NCBI GenBank assembly: GCA_943914475.1
Contig: CALUCE010000011.1
Span: forward strand, 1 to 64,000
DNA from: an uncultured Anaerococcus sp.
GTDB lineage: Bacteria; Bacillota; Clostridia; Tissierellales; Peptoniphilaceae
Direction: 5' to 3'
DNA length: 64,000 nucleotides
The notes under the pieces were generated by a model. That model did no database searches and had not been told where the DNA came from. It worked only from the letters and a program-made list of their open reading frames with translations. Position numbers and translations under genes: made by a program. Shown one piece after another: positions 44,264-54,727 of the stretch. Position 1 is the stretch's first letter. Each line of letters starts with the position of its first letter.

Positions 44264-44606
44264 GGTTTGACCAAGGAAAATTGGATTATTTATTTATTCA
44301 TAAAGCAAATAAAAATTTATACAGGATTTGGACTTTCTTGCATAAGATATCATATGTGGATAAGTTTTTTTATATATTTTTTATCCACAGGAAATCAAGA
44401 GGCCTTTTTTAAAGAAAATATGTGCATAAATTATTACTTTGGCTTATAAAATTATAGCCTTTCCTCTGAAGCTAGCTAAAAATAAAAAAAATTATAAGGA
44501 CTAATAAATAAATTACCAAGATATCCACATTATCCACACCCATATATTATCCTAAAATATAAAAATTATGAGCTTATCCAAAAGTTATCAACAATTTGTG
44601 GATAAC

Positions 44607-44635
44607 TTGATTAAATCGCATGGTTAGTGTATAAT
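44607..44635 (+). promoter_or_regulatory. dnaA promoter, DnaA-autoregulated
   Basis: TTGATT (44607-44612) - 17 bp - TATAAT (44630-44635). A perfect DnaA box (44597-44605) abuts the -35, which suggests autoregulation. The leader is long (about 245 nt) and contains three more boxes. Confidence 0.75.
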
Positions 44636-44887
44636 TTGGTGTGTATAAGATATTAATAAGGCCTTTTAGCTAAGAATTTTGATAAAGATTTGTGGATAAG
44701 TTTTTAAAACTTTCTCAAATTTATTTTTTTCTTAGAAAAAACCCTTATTTTCCAACAAAATATTCATCCACAAGGCACTTATCCACAAGTTATCCTTTTT
44801 TTGTGGATAAGATCCATAATAGACTCTTCTTTATTGTTTTATCAGTCTTTTTATCATGTGGATACTATTTTTAAGATCGGAGCAATA

Positions 44888-46267
44888 ATGAACAATATAG
44901 AATACATTACCAATGAATTAAAAAAACAAATGAAAATGAATATTCCAGATGAGGGCCAATACATGACCTGGATAGACATTATAAAACCTCTAAATCTTTA
45001 CAATAATGTCTTATATCTTGAAATTCCAAAACATGATACCCTCTTTATCTTTGAGCAAATATGGATACCTCAACTACAAGCCTGCCTTGAAAATATCAAC
45101 AAAAAACAAGGAACAGATCTTAAAGTAGCCATAGTTGCCAAGGACTCCAAGGAATATGAAGAAGTCCTATCCCTTGGTAAAAATACAGACAAGGATGGAC
45201 AATTGTTTATGGAAGATATAAAATCTTTCCCTAAGCCACTTTTAGATCCATCTTATATTTTTGAAAATTTTGTCCAAGGTAAATCCAACCAACTAGCCCT
45301 GGCTGTGTCTGAATCTGTAGCAGACAATGCTTCAAATAGACAGGTTTCAAGAGTATACAATCCCTTGTTTATCTACGGAGCTTCAGGACTAGGAAAGACC
45401 CACTTGATGCAGGCTATAGCCCACAAGGTTTTGGAAAATCGTGACGATGCCTATGTTATGTATCTTTCGAGCGAGAAATTTACCAATGAGCTTATAACTT
45501 CCCTAGGAAAGAGGCAAATGCCAGCCTTTAAGGAAAAGTACAGGTCTGTTGATATGCTTCTTATAGATGATATCCAATTTATATCAGGCAAGGAATCAAC
45601 TCAGGAAGAACTCTTCCACACCTTCGAAGACCTTTATAACTCAGGTAAGCAAATAGTTATATCTTCAGATAAGCCACCAAAAGAGATAAAAGAGTTAGAA
45701 GATAGGTTGGTTTCAAGGTTTGGCTGGGGAATAATAGTCGATATATCAAAGCCTGATTTTGAAACAAGAGTTGCCATTCTTCAAAAGAAACTTGAGGAAA
45801 TTGGAGTAGATGTTGATAATAATATCCTTGAATATATAGCAGAAAACATAGATACCAATATCAGAGACTTGGAAGGGGCTCTTTCAACAGCCATAGCCTG
45901 TGCCAAGTCAGACAATAGGATTACAGTAACCCTTGATGATGCCCTCCAAGGTGTCCAATCCAGGGTCAACGACAAGAAGATCAAAAGACTTACTGTCCAA
46001 GATATCCAAAGCGCTGTTGCTGATAAATACAACATCAAACTCAATGATCTCAAAGGCAAATCCAGAAAAAAAGACATAGTTATGCCAAGGCAAATAGCCA
46101 TGTACTTGTGCAGGGAGCTTCTAAGCATATCCCTAGTATCCATAGCCAATGAGTTTAATAGGGACCACACAACTATTATGCATGGTTATGATAAGGTAGA
46201 ATTAGAAATGCAAGAATCTGAAATTTTACGCCAAGAAATTGAAGATTTGAAAAAGGAATTAAAATAA
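44888..46267 (+). CDS. dnaA: Chromosomal replication initiator DnaA
   Basis: A 459-residue DnaA. Domain I (1-80) binds partner proteins; domain II is short. The AAA+ domain III has Walker A GASGLGKT (164-171) and Walker B LLIDDIQF. Domain IV ends with the signature FNRDHTTIMHGYDKVE, which contacts the DnaA box. The ATG at 44888 follows CGGAG; the longer reading upstream is rejected because it crosses DnaA boxes without an SD. It binds the box clusters on both sides of its own gene and opens the origin. Confidence 0.97.
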   Translation: MNNIEYITNELKKQMKMNIPDEGQYMTWIDIIKPLNLYNNVLYLEIPKHDTLFIFEQIWIPQLQACLENINKKQGTDLKVAIVAKDSKEYEEVLSLGKNTDKDGQLFMEDIKSFPKPLLDPSYIFENFVQGKSNQLALAVSESVADNASNRQVSRVYNPLFIYGASGLGKTHLMQAIAHKVLENRDDAYVMYLSSEKFTNELITSLGKRQMPAFKEKYRSVDMLLIDDIQFISGKESTQEELFHTFEDLYNSGKQIVISSDKPPKEIKELEDRLVSRFGWGIIVDISKPDFETRVAILQKKLEEIGVDVDNNILEYIAENIDTNIRDLEGALSTAIACAKSDNRITVTLDDALQGVQSRVNDKKIKRLTVQDIQSAVADKYNIKLNDLKGKSRKKDIVMPRQIAMYLCRELLSISLVSIANEFNRDHTTIMHGYDKVELEMQESEILRQEIEDLKKELK

Positions 46268-46503
46268 GACTTATCCACAAATTGTGCAAAAGCATGTGGA
46301 TAAGTATGTTGATAAAGAAAGAGCTTAAAAAATTAAAAAAATCTATGTGTATATTGTTGATAAGTAGCCAAGTTGTTCTGCTGGTGTCCACATCTTATTA
46401 AAACTAAGAAAAGTCTAATTATTAATCTTTGATGGACTTATCCACTTATATACACCCTCTACTACTACTACTACTAAACATATATAACTATTAGGAGAAG
46501 AAG
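46268..46503. other. oriC, downstream part: DnaA boxes, DnaA-trio and unwinding element
   Basis: Perfect boxes at 46271 and 46295, weaker ones at 46307 and 46355 (TGTTGATAA), and TTATCCACT at 46438-46446. After the last box come the GC-richer ACACCCT and six CTA repeats (46459-46476), i.e. 3'-GAT repeats on the other strand, then AT-rich AACATATATAACTATT. Box - GC-rich - DnaA-trio - AT tract is the layout of the basal unwinding system of Bacillus subtilis, also located between dnaA and dnaN. Confidence 0.85.
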
Positions 46504-47616
46504 ATGAAAATACAAATTAAACAAAGAGAATTAGCTAATGGAATTTCCATAGCACAAAGAGCAGTATCCAGAAAAACAAATATACAGATTCATGAATTAA
46601 TATACTTTGAGGCAAAAAATGACTGTCTCTTACTGTCTTCTTTTGATGGAGAGATAGCTATACGAACTAAACTTTCCTGCCTAGTTGAAGAAGAAGGAGA
46701 ACTTGCAGTAAATGCTAACATTATTTCAAATATTGTTAGAAAACTACCAGATGACTTGGTAAGTATAGAATTAAAGGGTGGGAAAATCTCCATCAAGTGC
46801 AAGGATTCCAAATTTAATATCATAGCCTTTGACTACTATGAAAAAGAAGACTTAACAGTTCCAAATGTTGATCCTATAGAAATAGACAATGATAAGCTAA
46901 AAAGATCTATCGGCCAAACAGAATTTGCTACATCCCTAGACGAGACCAAGCTTGCTCTTACAGGTATACTCTTTGAATTAAAGGAAGGTATGGTAAACTT
47001 TGTAGCCCTAGATGGCTATAGAGTAGCCTTAAAGAAACTTAAGATTTCTTATCCAACAGACCTTGAAGAAGTAAGACTTATCCTACCAAAAAGATCTATA
47101 ACAGAGTGGACAAGGATTATAGGAGATGAGCTTACAACCAAAATTTATAAGTCAGAAAATGATGTAATATTTGATTCAGATCACACTACTATGGCATGCA
47201 AGGTAATAGATAAAAATTATATAGACTACACCAATATTATTTCTGATATATCTACTACTTCTGTATATATAGATAGGAAGTCTTTGATAGATTCTCTAGA
47301 AAGGGCCCAACTTTTGACAGACTCTCAAAGGGCCAACCTAATCAAGATAAGTATAGAAGAATCATCCATGCTTATAGAATCAAATAGTGAAATAGGAAAT
47401 GTTAGGGAACTTATAGACATAGAAAAAGAAGGAGACGATTTAAATATAGCCTTCAATGCCAAATATCTCTTGGAAGGGGTAAAGGCTTGTGATACAGATA
47501 CTATAAAGATGAACTTTAAGTCTTCTTTAAATCCATGCTTGATCTATCCAAAGGATAGTAAAAAAGAAGATGAAGATTATGTCTACCTGGCATTACCTGT
47601 TAGACTAGCAAACTAG
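46504..47616 (+). CDS. dnaN: DNA polymerase III beta subunit (sliding clamp)
   Basis: A 370-residue clamp made of three similar domains, beginning MKIQIKQRELANGISIAQRAV. Typical segments are EGELAVNANIISNIVRKLP in domain 1 and FNAKYLLEGVKA plus the C-terminal YLALPVRL in domain 3. It encircles DNA and tethers polymerase and repair proteins. The ATG follows AGGAGAAG, directly after the unwinding element. Confidence 0.96.
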   Translation: MKIQIKQRELANGISIAQRAVSRKTNIQIHELIYFEAKNDCLLLSSFDGEIAIRTKLSCLVEEEGELAVNANIISNIVRKLPDDLVSIELKGGKISIKCKDSKFNIIAFDYYEKEDLTVPNVDPIEIDNDKLKRSIGQTEFATSLDETKLALTGILFELKEGMVNFVALDGYRVALKKLKISYPTDLEEVRLILPKRSITEWTRIIGDELTTKIYKSENDVIFDSDHTTMACKVIDKNYIDYTNIISDISTTSVYIDRKSLIDSLERAQLLTDSQRANLIKISIEESSMLIESNSEIGNVRELIDIEKEGDDLNIAFNAKYLLEGVKACDTDTIKMNFKSSLNPCLIYPKDSKKEDEDYVYLALPVRLAN

Positions 47617-47625
47617 GAGTTATAT

Positions 47626-47832
47626 ATGCAAACAATAGAATTTGAAGCAGATATGATAAGGCTTAAAGATCTTCTCAAGGCAACCGACATTCTTCCTTCA
47701 GGGGGGATGGCAAAAAATATAATCAAAGAAGAAGGCGCCATCTTAAATGAGAAGCCTTGCTTTGTGCCTGGAAGGCAAGTTTTTAAGGGCGATGTAGTCA
47801 TCTTTGATGACTATATGATTAAAATTGTATAA
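47626..47832 (+). CDS. yaaA: S4-domain RNA-binding protein YaaA/RlbA
   Basis: A 68-residue S4-like protein with IRLKDLLKATDILPSGGMAKNII and a closing KGDVVIFD strand. It lies between dnaN and recF as in most Firmicutes; its stop shares a base with the recF start (TAATG). It is implicated in 50S ribosome assembly. It is short but complete. Confidence 0.92.
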   Translation: MQTIEFEADMIRLKDLLKATDILPSGGMAKNIIKEEGAILNEKPCFVPGRQVFKGDVVIFDDYMIKIV

Positions 47833-48908
47833 TGTGGATTCAAAATTTAAAGCTTAATAATTTTAGGAATTACTTTTACGAAAATATAGATTTTAATGAA
47901 GATATAAATATTTTTTTGGGAGATAATGCCCAAGGCAAGACCAATCTTTTGGAATCGGTCTACTACCTTGCCAATGCTAAATCCTTTAAGACCGTTAGAG
48001 ATAAGGACATAATAATGTTTAAGGAAGCTTCTATGAAACTTGAGGGAAGGATCAGAAATGATAATTCTTTCAAAAATGTTTCTATAGAAGCAAGTGAAAA
48101 GGATAAGGACATATATGTCAACGGTATAAAATATGCCAAAAATAAGGATCTTAAGGCCTTATTTAAGCTAGTTCTTTTTACACCAGAAGACTTAAGTATA
48201 ATTAAAGAAGGGCCAAATTTTAGAAGAGACCTTTTAGATGATATAATAATCAGTGTTGATTATTCTTATAGCAATATAAAAAAGAATTTTGATAAACTAC
48301 TTATCCAAAGAAATAGACTTCTAAAGAATCAAAAATCTAAATTTTTCCTAGAGCAACTAGATGCCTTCGATCAACAAGTTATAAAATCAGGTTATGCTAT
48401 CTACCAAAGAAGAGAAAAATTTCTAAGGCTAATAAACGGCTTTGCAAATTCCTACCACAAAAACTTAAGTGATAACAAAGAAGATTTAAGTCTTTCTTAT
48501 AAGCCTGATATCTTTGCCCAAAGTTTTGAAGAATATGGGGAAAAGTTCAAGAAAAACAGACCCCATGATCTTAAGCTAATGACTACATCCTCTGGAGTTA
48601 ATAGGGATGATATAGACATTAAGATAAATGGCAAGGAAGTTAAAAAATTCGGATCCCAAGGCCAGCAAAGATCCACCATCCTAAATATAAAACTTGCTCA
48701 AGTCAAACTAATAAAAGAATCATCATTAGACAAGGCTATTATTTTATTTGATGATGTTTTTTCAGAGCTTGATGAGTCTAGGAGCCAATTTCTTTTGGAT
48801 AATTTAGGAGACTATCAAACAATAATAACAGCAACAAACATAAAATCGCTAGAAAATGTGGACAAGTCCAAGGTTAGAAAAATATCCAAGGATCACATTT
48901 TAAGCTAG
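47832..48908 (+). CDS. recF: DNA replication and repair protein RecF
   Basis: A 358-residue SMC-like ATPase with Walker [10 protein letters not shown] near residue 34, the ABC signature [17 protein letters not shown] and Walker [15 protein letters not shown]. It loads RecA at gaps with RecOR. Start coupled to yaaA. Confidence 0.95.
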   Translation: MWIQNLKLNNFRNYFYENIDFNEDINIFLGDNAQGKTNLLESVYYLANAKSFKTVRDKDIIMFKEASMKLEGRIRNDNSFKNVSIEASEKDKDIYVNGIKYAKNKDLKALFKLVLFTPEDLSIIKEGPNFRRDLLDDIIISVDYSYSNIKKNFDKLLIQRNRLLKNQKSKFFLEQLDAFDQQVIKSGYAIYQRREKFLRLINGFANSYHKNLSDNKEDLSLSYKPDIFAQSFEEYGEKFKKNRPHDLKLMTTSSGVNRDDIDIKINGKEVKKFGSQGQQRSTILNIKLAQVKLIKESSLDKAIILFDDVFSELDESRSQFLLDNLGDYQTIITATNIKSLENVDKSKVRKISKDHILS

Positions 48909-48919
48909 AAAGGAAGTTT

Positions 48920-50821
48920 ATGAATAAATCCAATTATAATGCATCCAACATCAGAGTTCTAAAGGGTCTAGAACCAGTTAGACTCAGACCAGGTATGTAT
49001 ATAGGTTCAACAAGTGAAAGAGGGCTTCACCATTTGGTTTACGAAGTTGTAGACAACTCTGTGGACGAAGCCTTGGCAGGTCGTTGTGACTATATCAAGG
49101 TTACAATCACCGAAGACAACATAGTAATAGTAGAAGATGACGGATCAGGAATCCCTGTAGAACCTCATCCACAAACCAAAAAATCAACCCTAGAAACAGT
49201 ACTTACAGTTCTCCACGCAGGTGGTAAGTTTGATGATAAGGCCTACAAATTTTCAGGAGGTCTGCACGGGGTAGGTGTGTCTGTAGTAAACGCCCTTTCT
49301 GAATACCTTATAGCAGAGGTAAAAAGAGAAGGAAAAATCTACAGGATGGAATTTGAAAGAGGCCGTCCTATAACAGACCTTGAAATAATTGGAGAAACAG
49401 ATCAAACAGGTACTACTATAACCTTCAAACCAGATGGTGAAATTTTTGAAACAACAGTATTTAACAAGGACACCCTAGAAAATAGGTTTAGGGAAATGGC
49501 CTTTTTAAATAAGGGTGTAAGGATCATCTTTGAAGATAAGAGAGTAAACTTTGAAAAAACCTTCAAATTTGATGGAGGTATAGGAGAATTTGTAGAATAT
49601 CTAAATAGAAATAAGACACCTTTAAGTCCAAAGATAGCTCACTTTGAAGGAGTTCAAGAATCTACAGGCGTAGAAATAGCCTTCCAATATACAGACGGTT
49701 ATTCTGAAAATATCCTAACCTTTGCCAACAATATCTACACTGTTGAAGGTGGAACCCACCTATCAGGTTTTAGGACAGCCCTAACCCGTAGTATAAATGA
49801 CTATGCTAGAAAATATAAGCTAATCAAAGAAAACGAAGATAACTTTTCAGGAGATGATGTCAGAGAGGGAATGACAGCCATAGTTTCTGTTAAGATTTCA
49901 AACCCTCAATTTGAAGGACAAACCAAGGGTAAGCTTGGAAACTCTGAAGTAAGGGGAGCAGTAGATGCCTTCTTCTCAGAACATTTAGAATACTTCTTGG
50001 AAGAAAATCCTTCCATAGCCAAAACCATAGTTTCAAAGGCCCATTCATCAAGAAAAGCCAGAGAAGCTGCAAGAAAGGCTAGAGACTTAACCAGAAAAAG
50101 ATCAATACTTGATTCTGCAACCCTACCAGGAAAGCTTGCAGACTGCCAATCAACAGATATAAATGAAAATGAAATCTTCATAGTCGAAGGTAACTCTGCT
50201 GGTGGTTCAGCCAAGGGTGGACGTGATAATAGGACCCAAGCTATCCTTCCACTTAGAGGAAAAATCCTAAATGTAGAAAAGGCCAATATCAATAGAATTT
50301 TAAATTCAGAAGAAATTAAAAACATGATAACAGCCTTTGGTACAGGTATAGGAGAAGAGTTTGATATAAACAAGCTTAGGTATGGAAAGATTATCATCAT
50401 GACAGATGCCGATGTCGATGGAGCCCATATCAGGACACTCCTTCTAACCTTCTTCTATAGGTATATGAAGCCATTAGTAGATGGTGGCCATATATATGTA
50501 GCCCAACCACCACTTTATAAGCTTACATCAGGCAAGAAGGAAAGATACTGCTATGATGAAGAAGAGATGAAGGAAATAGTAAAAGAATTCGGAGAAAACA
50601 ACTACAAGATTCAAAGATATAAGGGTCTTGGTGAGATGAACGCTGACCAACTTTGGGATACAACTATGAATCCTGACCACAGGGTTTTATTAAGAGTTTA
50701 TGAAAACCAAGATTCACCAACCACAGACGATACCTTCTCCATGCTTATGGGAGAAAAGGTAGAACCAAGAAGAGAATTTATCCAAGATAACGCACTTTAT
50801 GTTGAAAACTTGGATGTCTAG
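48920..50821 (+). CDS. gyrB: DNA gyrase subunit B
   Basis: A 633-residue GyrB. The GHKL ATPase has [11 protein letters not shown] and [15 protein letters not shown]; the transducer domain follows, and the Toprim domain has [14 protein letters not shown] and DADVDGAHI. The C-terminus ends in the [22 protein letters not shown] zone that joins GyrA. The ATG follows AAAGGAAG. With gyrA it introduces negative supercoils. Confidence 0.97.
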   Translation: MNKSNYNASNIRVLKGLEPVRLRPGMYIGSTSERGLHHLVYEVVDNSVDEALAGRCDYIKVTITEDNIVIVEDDGSGIPVEPHPQTKKSTLETVLTVLHAGGKFDDKAYKFSGGLHGVGVSVVNALSEYLIAEVKREGKIYRMEFERGRPITDLEIIGETDQTGTTITFKPDGEIFETTVFNKDTLENRFREMAFLNKGVRIIFEDKRVNFEKTFKFDGGIGEFVEYLNRNKTPLSPKIAHFEGVQESTGVEIAFQYTDGYSENILTFANNIYTVEGGTHLSGFRTALTRSINDYARKYKLIKENEDNFSGDDVREGMTAIVSVKISNPQFEGQTKGKLGNSEVRGAVDAFFSEHLEYFLEENPSIAKTIVSKAHSSRKAREAARKARDLTRKRSILDSATLPGKLADCQSTDINENEIFIVEGNSAGGSAKGGRDNRTQAILPLRGKILNVEKANINRILNSEEIKNMITAFGTGIGEEFDINKLRYGKIIIMTDADVDGAHIRTLLLTFFYRYMKPLVDGGHIYVAQPPLYKLTSGKKERYCYDEEEMKEIVKEFGENNYKIQRYKGLGEMNADQLWDTTMNPDHRVLLRVYENQDSPTTDDTFSMLMGEKVEPRREFIQDNALYVENLDV

Positions 50822-50829
50822 GGGGAAAG

Positions 50830-53274
50830 ATGACAGAAGATTATAAACAAAATATTCTGGAAGTAGAGCTTGAAAAACAAATGAAAAAAGCCTACCTGGA
50901 ATACTCCATGTCGGTTATAGTATCCAGGGCACTTCCAGATGTAAGAGATGGTTTAAAACCAGTACACAGAAGAATTTTATATGGTATGGAAGGCTTGGGA
51001 CTAGATCCAGGTAAGCCAACCAGAAAATCAGCCAGAGTAGTCGGAGAAGTAATGGGTAAATTTCACCCACACGGTGACTCTGCTATCTACGATGCCATAG
51101 TAAGGCTAGCCCAAGATTTCTCAACCAGGTATCCCTTGGTTCAAGGTCAAGGTAACTTCGGTTCCATAGACGGGGATGACCCAGCTGCCATGCGTTATAC
51201 AGAAGTAAAGATGTCAAAAATAGCCAAGGAAATGCTAAGAGACATCAACAAGGACACTGTAGACTTTGGTACAAACTTTGATGATTCAGAAAAAGAACCC
51301 CTAGTCCTACCTTCAAGATTTCCAAACCTCTTGGTAAATGGATCAAACGGTATAGCCGTAGGTATGGCAACCAATATGGCACCTCACAACTTGGTAGAGG
51401 TTATAGATGGTTGTGTAGCCTCTATGAAAAATCCTGATATTTCCATAGAGGAATTAACAGAAATAATAAAGGGACCAGACTTCCCAACAGGAGCCCTAAT
51501 ACTTGGCAAAAAAGGTATAAAAGATGCCTATAAGACAGGAAGAGGAAAGATTAGACAAAGGGCAGTAGCCACTATAGAACCTTTCAGAAGAAATAGGGAA
51601 AGGATAATAATTACAGAGATTCCTTACCAAGTAAACAAGGCAAGACTTATAGAAAAAATCGCCGAATTGGTAAAGGAAAAAAGAATAGAAGGTATCTCAG
51701 ATATTAGAGATGAATCAGACCGTAAGGGAATGAGAATAGTTATAGAGATAAAAAGAGATGCCAATGCCAATATTGTTCTAAATAACCTCTACAAGCAAAC
51801 TCAACTTGAAAACACCTTTGGTATTATAAACCTAGCCTTGGTAGGTGGAGTTCCAAAGATTTTAAACTTAAAAGAGTTAATAGAGCACTATATCAACCAC
51901 CAAAGAGATGTAGTAACCAGAAGGACAGAGTTTGACCTTGATAGGACCAAGAAGAGAAAACATATAGTCGAAGGTTTAATCATAGCCATAGACAATATAG
52001 ATGAAGTTATTAGGATTATTAGAGCTTCCTATGATGATGAAGAGATAAAAAAAATCTTTGCCAAGAAATTTGGCCTAACAGAAGCTCAAACCCAAGCCAT
52101 CCTAGATATGAGACTAAGACGTCTATCAGGTTTGGAAATAGAAAAACTAATGGCTGAAGATAAGGAATTAAAAGAAAAAATCGAATATCTTCAAGGAATC
52201 CTAGGTTCTGAAGAAAAACTTATAGAACTTATCATAGAAGAAATCACAGAAATAAAAGAAAAGTATGGAGACGAAAGAAGAAGTCAGATAGTTCCAGATG
52301 TTGGAGAATTTGATATAGAAGAGCTTATAGAAAAAGAAGATATACTAATCACTATGACCTATGATGGCTATATCAAAAGACTTCCTATAGATACCTATAG
52401 GGTACAAAACCGTGGGGGCAAGGGCATAAGAGCAGGTTCTACCAAGGAAAATGACTATATCAAAAAGATCATGACAACCAATACCCACGAAGATCTTTTA
52501 TTCTTTACATCCTTTGGTAAGGTCTATGAACTAAAGGCATACGAAATTCCAGAAGGAACAAGAACCTCCAGGGGACAAGCTATAATCAATCTTTTGAGAC
52601 TTGAAAATGGTGAAAGAATAACAGAAATAATAACCCTATCTGACCTTAGTGAGGATAGTCAAATCATCCTTCAAACCCAAGAAGGAAGAATTAAAAAGAC
52701 TGATGCAGAAAACTTCACCTCTATCCAAAAGAATGGAATCATAGCCATAGGCTTAAATGAGGGAGATAAGCTAATATCAGTTAGACAATTAAACGAAGAA
52801 AAAGATATAATAGTAACCACTAGCCAAGGTATGGCCATAAAATTCTCCTCCAAAGATGTAAGGAGCATGGGAAGACAAGCCCAAGGAGTTAGGGCTATAA
52901 GGCTAAATAAAGATGACAATGTAGTTTCTATGAATATAGTAGAAGGAGAGACCTATCTTGTAGTAGTAACAGAAAACGGCTATGGTAAGAAAACTTCCTT
53001 CAACAACTTCAAAAACCAAAACCGTGGAGGCAAGGGACTTAAGTGCCATAAGGTAACCGAAAAAACAGGTTTAGTAGTAGATACCCTACCAGCAGACTTG
53101 GAAGATGATATAATGATGGTATCCTTAAAGGGAGACATGATAAGAATATCATCCAGGGATATATCTACAACAGGTAGGTCTACCGTTGGAGTAAAACTTA
53201 AAAACTTGGCTAATGAAGACGATAGGATAGTTTCAGTAACCAAATACGAAGAATCAACAGAAGACGAGGGATAG
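50830..53274 (+). CDS. gyrA: DNA gyrase subunit A
   Basis: An 814-residue GyrA. The winged helix contains the quinolone-region [17 protein letters not shown] and the catalytic tyrosine in [10 protein letters not shown]. The C-terminal beta-pinwheel carries the GyrA box QNRGGKGI and a second copy QNRGGKGL in later blades. The quinolone-resistance positions read Ser and Ile/Tyr in GDSAIY, so the usual acidic residue two after the Ser position is not obvious. It lies 8 bp after gyrB, and the STAS-antisigma-sigma genes follow without a terminator. Confidence 0.96.
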   Translation: MTEDYKQNILEVELEKQMKKAYLEYSMSVIVSRALPDVRDGLKPVHRRILYGMEGLGLDPGKPTRKSARVVGEVMGKFHPHGDSAIYDAIVRLAQDFSTRYPLVQGQGNFGSIDGDDPAAMRYTEVKMSKIAKEMLRDINKDTVDFGTNFDDSEKEPLVLPSRFPNLLVNGSNGIAVGMATNMAPHNLVEVIDGCVASMKNPDISIEELTEIIKGPDFPTGALILGKKGIKDAYKTGRGKIRQRAVATIEPFRRNRERIIITEIPYQVNKARLIEKIAELVKEKRIEGISDIRDESDRKGMRIVIEIKRDANANIVLNNLYKQTQLENTFGIINLALVGGVPKILNLKELIEHYINHQRDVVTRRTEFDLDRTKKRKHIVEGLIIAIDNIDEVIRIIRASYDDEEIKKIFAKKFGLTEAQTQAILDMRLRRLSGLEIEKLMAEDKELKEKIEYLQGILGSEEKLIELIIEEITEIKEKYGDERRSQIVPDVGEFDIEELIEKEDILITMTYDGYIKRLPIDTYRVQNRGGKGIRAGSTKENDYIKKIMTTNTHEDLLFFTSFGKVYELKAYEIPEGTRTSRGQAIINLLRLENGERITEIITLSDLSEDSQIILQTQEGRIKKTDAENFTSIQKNGIIAIGLNEGDKLISVRQLNEEKDIIVTTSQGMAIKFSSKDVRSMGRQAQGVRAIRLNKDDNVVSMNIVEGETYLVVVTENGYGKKTSFNNFKNQNRGGKGLKCHKVTEKTGLVVDTLPADLEDDIMMVSLKGDMIRISSRDISTTGRSTVGVKLKNLANEDDRIVSVTKYEESTEDEG

Positions 53275-53277
53275 GAG

Positions 53278-53586
53278 ATGTTTGATAAAAAAATCATCAA
53301 GACAGATGACTTACTAACAATAGAACTAAAAGGCGATTTGGATGTCTATTCTGAAAAAGAATTCAAAGATTTTGCAAAAGAAAACCTAACTAAGGAAGAT
53401 AAGGACATGGTTTTTGACTTCAAATACCTTAACTATATAGACTCTACAGGACTTGGACTATTTATGAGCCTTTATAAGGACCAAGAAGAAAAAAATAAGT
53501 CCATAAAAATCATAAATGCCAAGGATAATATCTACAAACTATTTAAAATAACAGACCTAACAGAACTTTTCAAAATGGAGAAATAA
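53278..53586 (+). CDS. STAS-domain anti-sigma factor antagonist (RsbV/SpoIIAA-like)
   Basis: A 102-residue STAS protein. The strand-loop NYIDSTGLGLF has the serine that anti-sigma kinases phosphorylate (Ser in DSTGL). It begins 3 bp after the gyrA stop and its own stop overlaps the next ATG (TAATG), so it is co-transcribed with gyrase. In partner-switching systems the unphosphorylated form binds the anti-sigma protein and frees the sigma factor. Which kinase would phosphorylate it here is uncertain, given the degenerate next gene. Confidence 0.9.
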   Translation: MFDKKIIKTDDLLTIELKGDLDVYSEKEFKDFAKENLTKEDKDMVFDFKYLNYIDSTGLGLFMSLYKDQEEKNKSIKIINAKDNIYKLFKITDLTELFKMEK

Positions 53587-53933
53587 TGGATAAGATAGAA
53601 CTAAAAATACCAGCAAAAGAAAACTATTTAAAATCACTAAGGCTTCTTTCAGCCTCTATAGCAAGCGATATGGGCTTTGATATAGAAGCTGTGGAAGATA
53701 TAAGAGTAGTGGTATCTGAAGCTGTAAACTATAAACTTGGCCAAGGATACGTAGATATAAAATTTTATGTAGAAGATGATTCTCTAACAGTTTTAGTCTT
53801 GGGAAAAGATAAGAAAATTGACGATACAGCTTTACAAATGAGAAACCTAATACTTGAAGCTTTGGCAGACGAAGCCAGCGTTTCAGAAGATGAGATAAGA
53901 CTGGTAAAGAGAGTAAAAAATGACAAACGATAA
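53586..53933 (+). CDS. Degenerate RsbW/SpoIIAB-like anti-sigma protein
   Basis: A 115-residue protein, shorter than the 140-160 of active kinases. The helix DIRVVVSEAVNYKL aligns with the N-box (SEAxTNAV), but Asn is out of register and a Tyr sits at its place. The DxGxG (G1) box reads LGKDKKID, and the GLGL (G2) loop reads LQMRNLILEAL; none of the ATP-binding glycines survive. The fold ending (EALADEASVSEDEIRLVKR) is still family-like. It lies between the STAS and sigma genes with overlaps on both sides. It may bind sigma without kinase activity (inference). Confidence 0.8.
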   Translation: MDKIELKIPAKENYLKSLRLLSASIASDMGFDIEAVEDIRVVVSEAVNYKLGQGYVDIKFYVEDDSLTVLVLGKDKKIDDTALQMRNLILEALADEASVSEDEIRLVKRVKNDKR

Positions 53934-54681
53934 ACTTTCCAAGGAAGAAACAAAGAAGAAATTTGAAGAGTTTTATAAAACTAGGGATAAAAAACTAAGA
54001 GATGAACTAATAGAACAGCACCTTTATATAGTTGATATACTAACCAACAAATATGTAGGTAAGGGTATAGAAAGAGATGACCTCTACCAAGTGGCATCTC
54101 TTGGCCTAATCTATGCTATAGATAGGTATGACCCTACCAAGGGCTTTGAATTTTCATCCTTTGCAACCCCTACCATTATGGGAGAGATAAAAAGATACTT
54201 TAGGGACAAGGGCTGGGTAATAAGAGTTCCAAGAAGGATCCAAAATCTTTACAAAAAGATCAACACAGCCAAAAAAATCCTCCCTCAAGAGCTCCAAAGA
54301 ACACCAACTGTAAAAGATATAGCAGACTACTTGGGAGAAGATGAGGAGACCATCCTTGAGGCTATGGAGGCAAGCAAGGTTTACTCCCCACAAAGTCTTG
54401 ATATGAAATACCAAGTTCAAAAGGGAGAATCATCTGTAGACCTGTCAGATATGATAGGAGAAGATGATAAAAACTTTTACTCTGTAGAATTAAAAGACTT
54501 GATAGAAAAATCTACCAAGAGACTAAATGATCTAGAAAAACAAATCCTAAAACTTCGTTACTATGAAGGAAGGACCCAAGTCGATATAGCCAACCAACTT
54601 TCCATAAGTCAGATGACTGTATCAAGACTTGAAAAGAAAATTTTACAAAAATTCACTATAGAATTAGAAAAACAAGGATAA
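53920..54681 (+). CDS. SigB/SigF-group RNA polymerase sigma factor
   Basis: A 253-residue group 3 sigma-70 factor. Region 2 contains DLYQVASLGLIYAIDRYDPTKG and FSSFATPTIMGEIKRYFRD, region 3 follows (VPRRIQNLYKKI), and region 4 has the HTH TQVDIANQLSISQMTVSRLEKKIL. It most resembles the general-stress/sporulation SigB/SigF/SigG clade; no spore gene is in view, so a stress or envelope role is more likely. Overlaps the anti-sigma gene by 14 nt and ends at a strong terminator. Being downstream of gyrBA links its level to gyrase expression. Confidence 0.92.
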   Translation: MTNDKLSKEETKKKFEEFYKTRDKKLRDELIEQHLYIVDILTNKYVGKGIERDDLYQVASLGLIYAIDRYDPTKGFEFSSFATPTIMGEIKRYFRDKGWVIRVPRRIQNLYKKINTAKKILPQELQRTPTVKDIADYLGEDEETILEAMEASKVYSPQSLDMKYQVQKGESSVDLSDMIGEDDKNFYSVELKDLIEKSTKRLNDLEKQILKLRYYEGRTQVDIANQLSISQMTVSRLEKKILQKFTIELEKQG

Positions 54682-54716
54682 AAAAATAGGATACATGTTT
54701 TGTGTCCTATTTTTTA
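54682..54716. terminator. Bidirectional terminator after the gyrBA-sigma operon
   Basis: AAAAAATAGGA...TCCTATTTTTT stem between convergent genes, loop around TACATGTTTTGTG. Confidence 0.88.
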
Positions 54717-54727
54717 TGTTTAATTTT

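Larger units (their letters stand above)
44198..44887. other. oriC, upstream part: DnaA-box cluster between rpmH and dnaA
   Basis: A 690-bp noncoding AT-rich region with many DnaA boxes. Perfect TTATCCACA/TGTGGATAA copies lie at 44355, 44381, 44530, 44597, 44691, 44779 and 44802; TTATCAACA is at 44585; other copies have one mismatch. It also holds the divergent rpmH and dnaA promoters. This layout and gene context mark the chromosomal origin, of which the second half lies after dnaA. Confidence 0.93.

Noticed and set aside
44801..44887. Longer dnaA reading starting at 44801
   Set aside because: It starts inside a DnaA box with no SD; the ATG at 44888 has an SD and fits the family start.
46459..46476. 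CTA repeat as a simple microsatellite
   Set aside because: Its position between a DnaA box/GC-rich spacer and an AT tract before dnaN fits a DnaA-trio element better.
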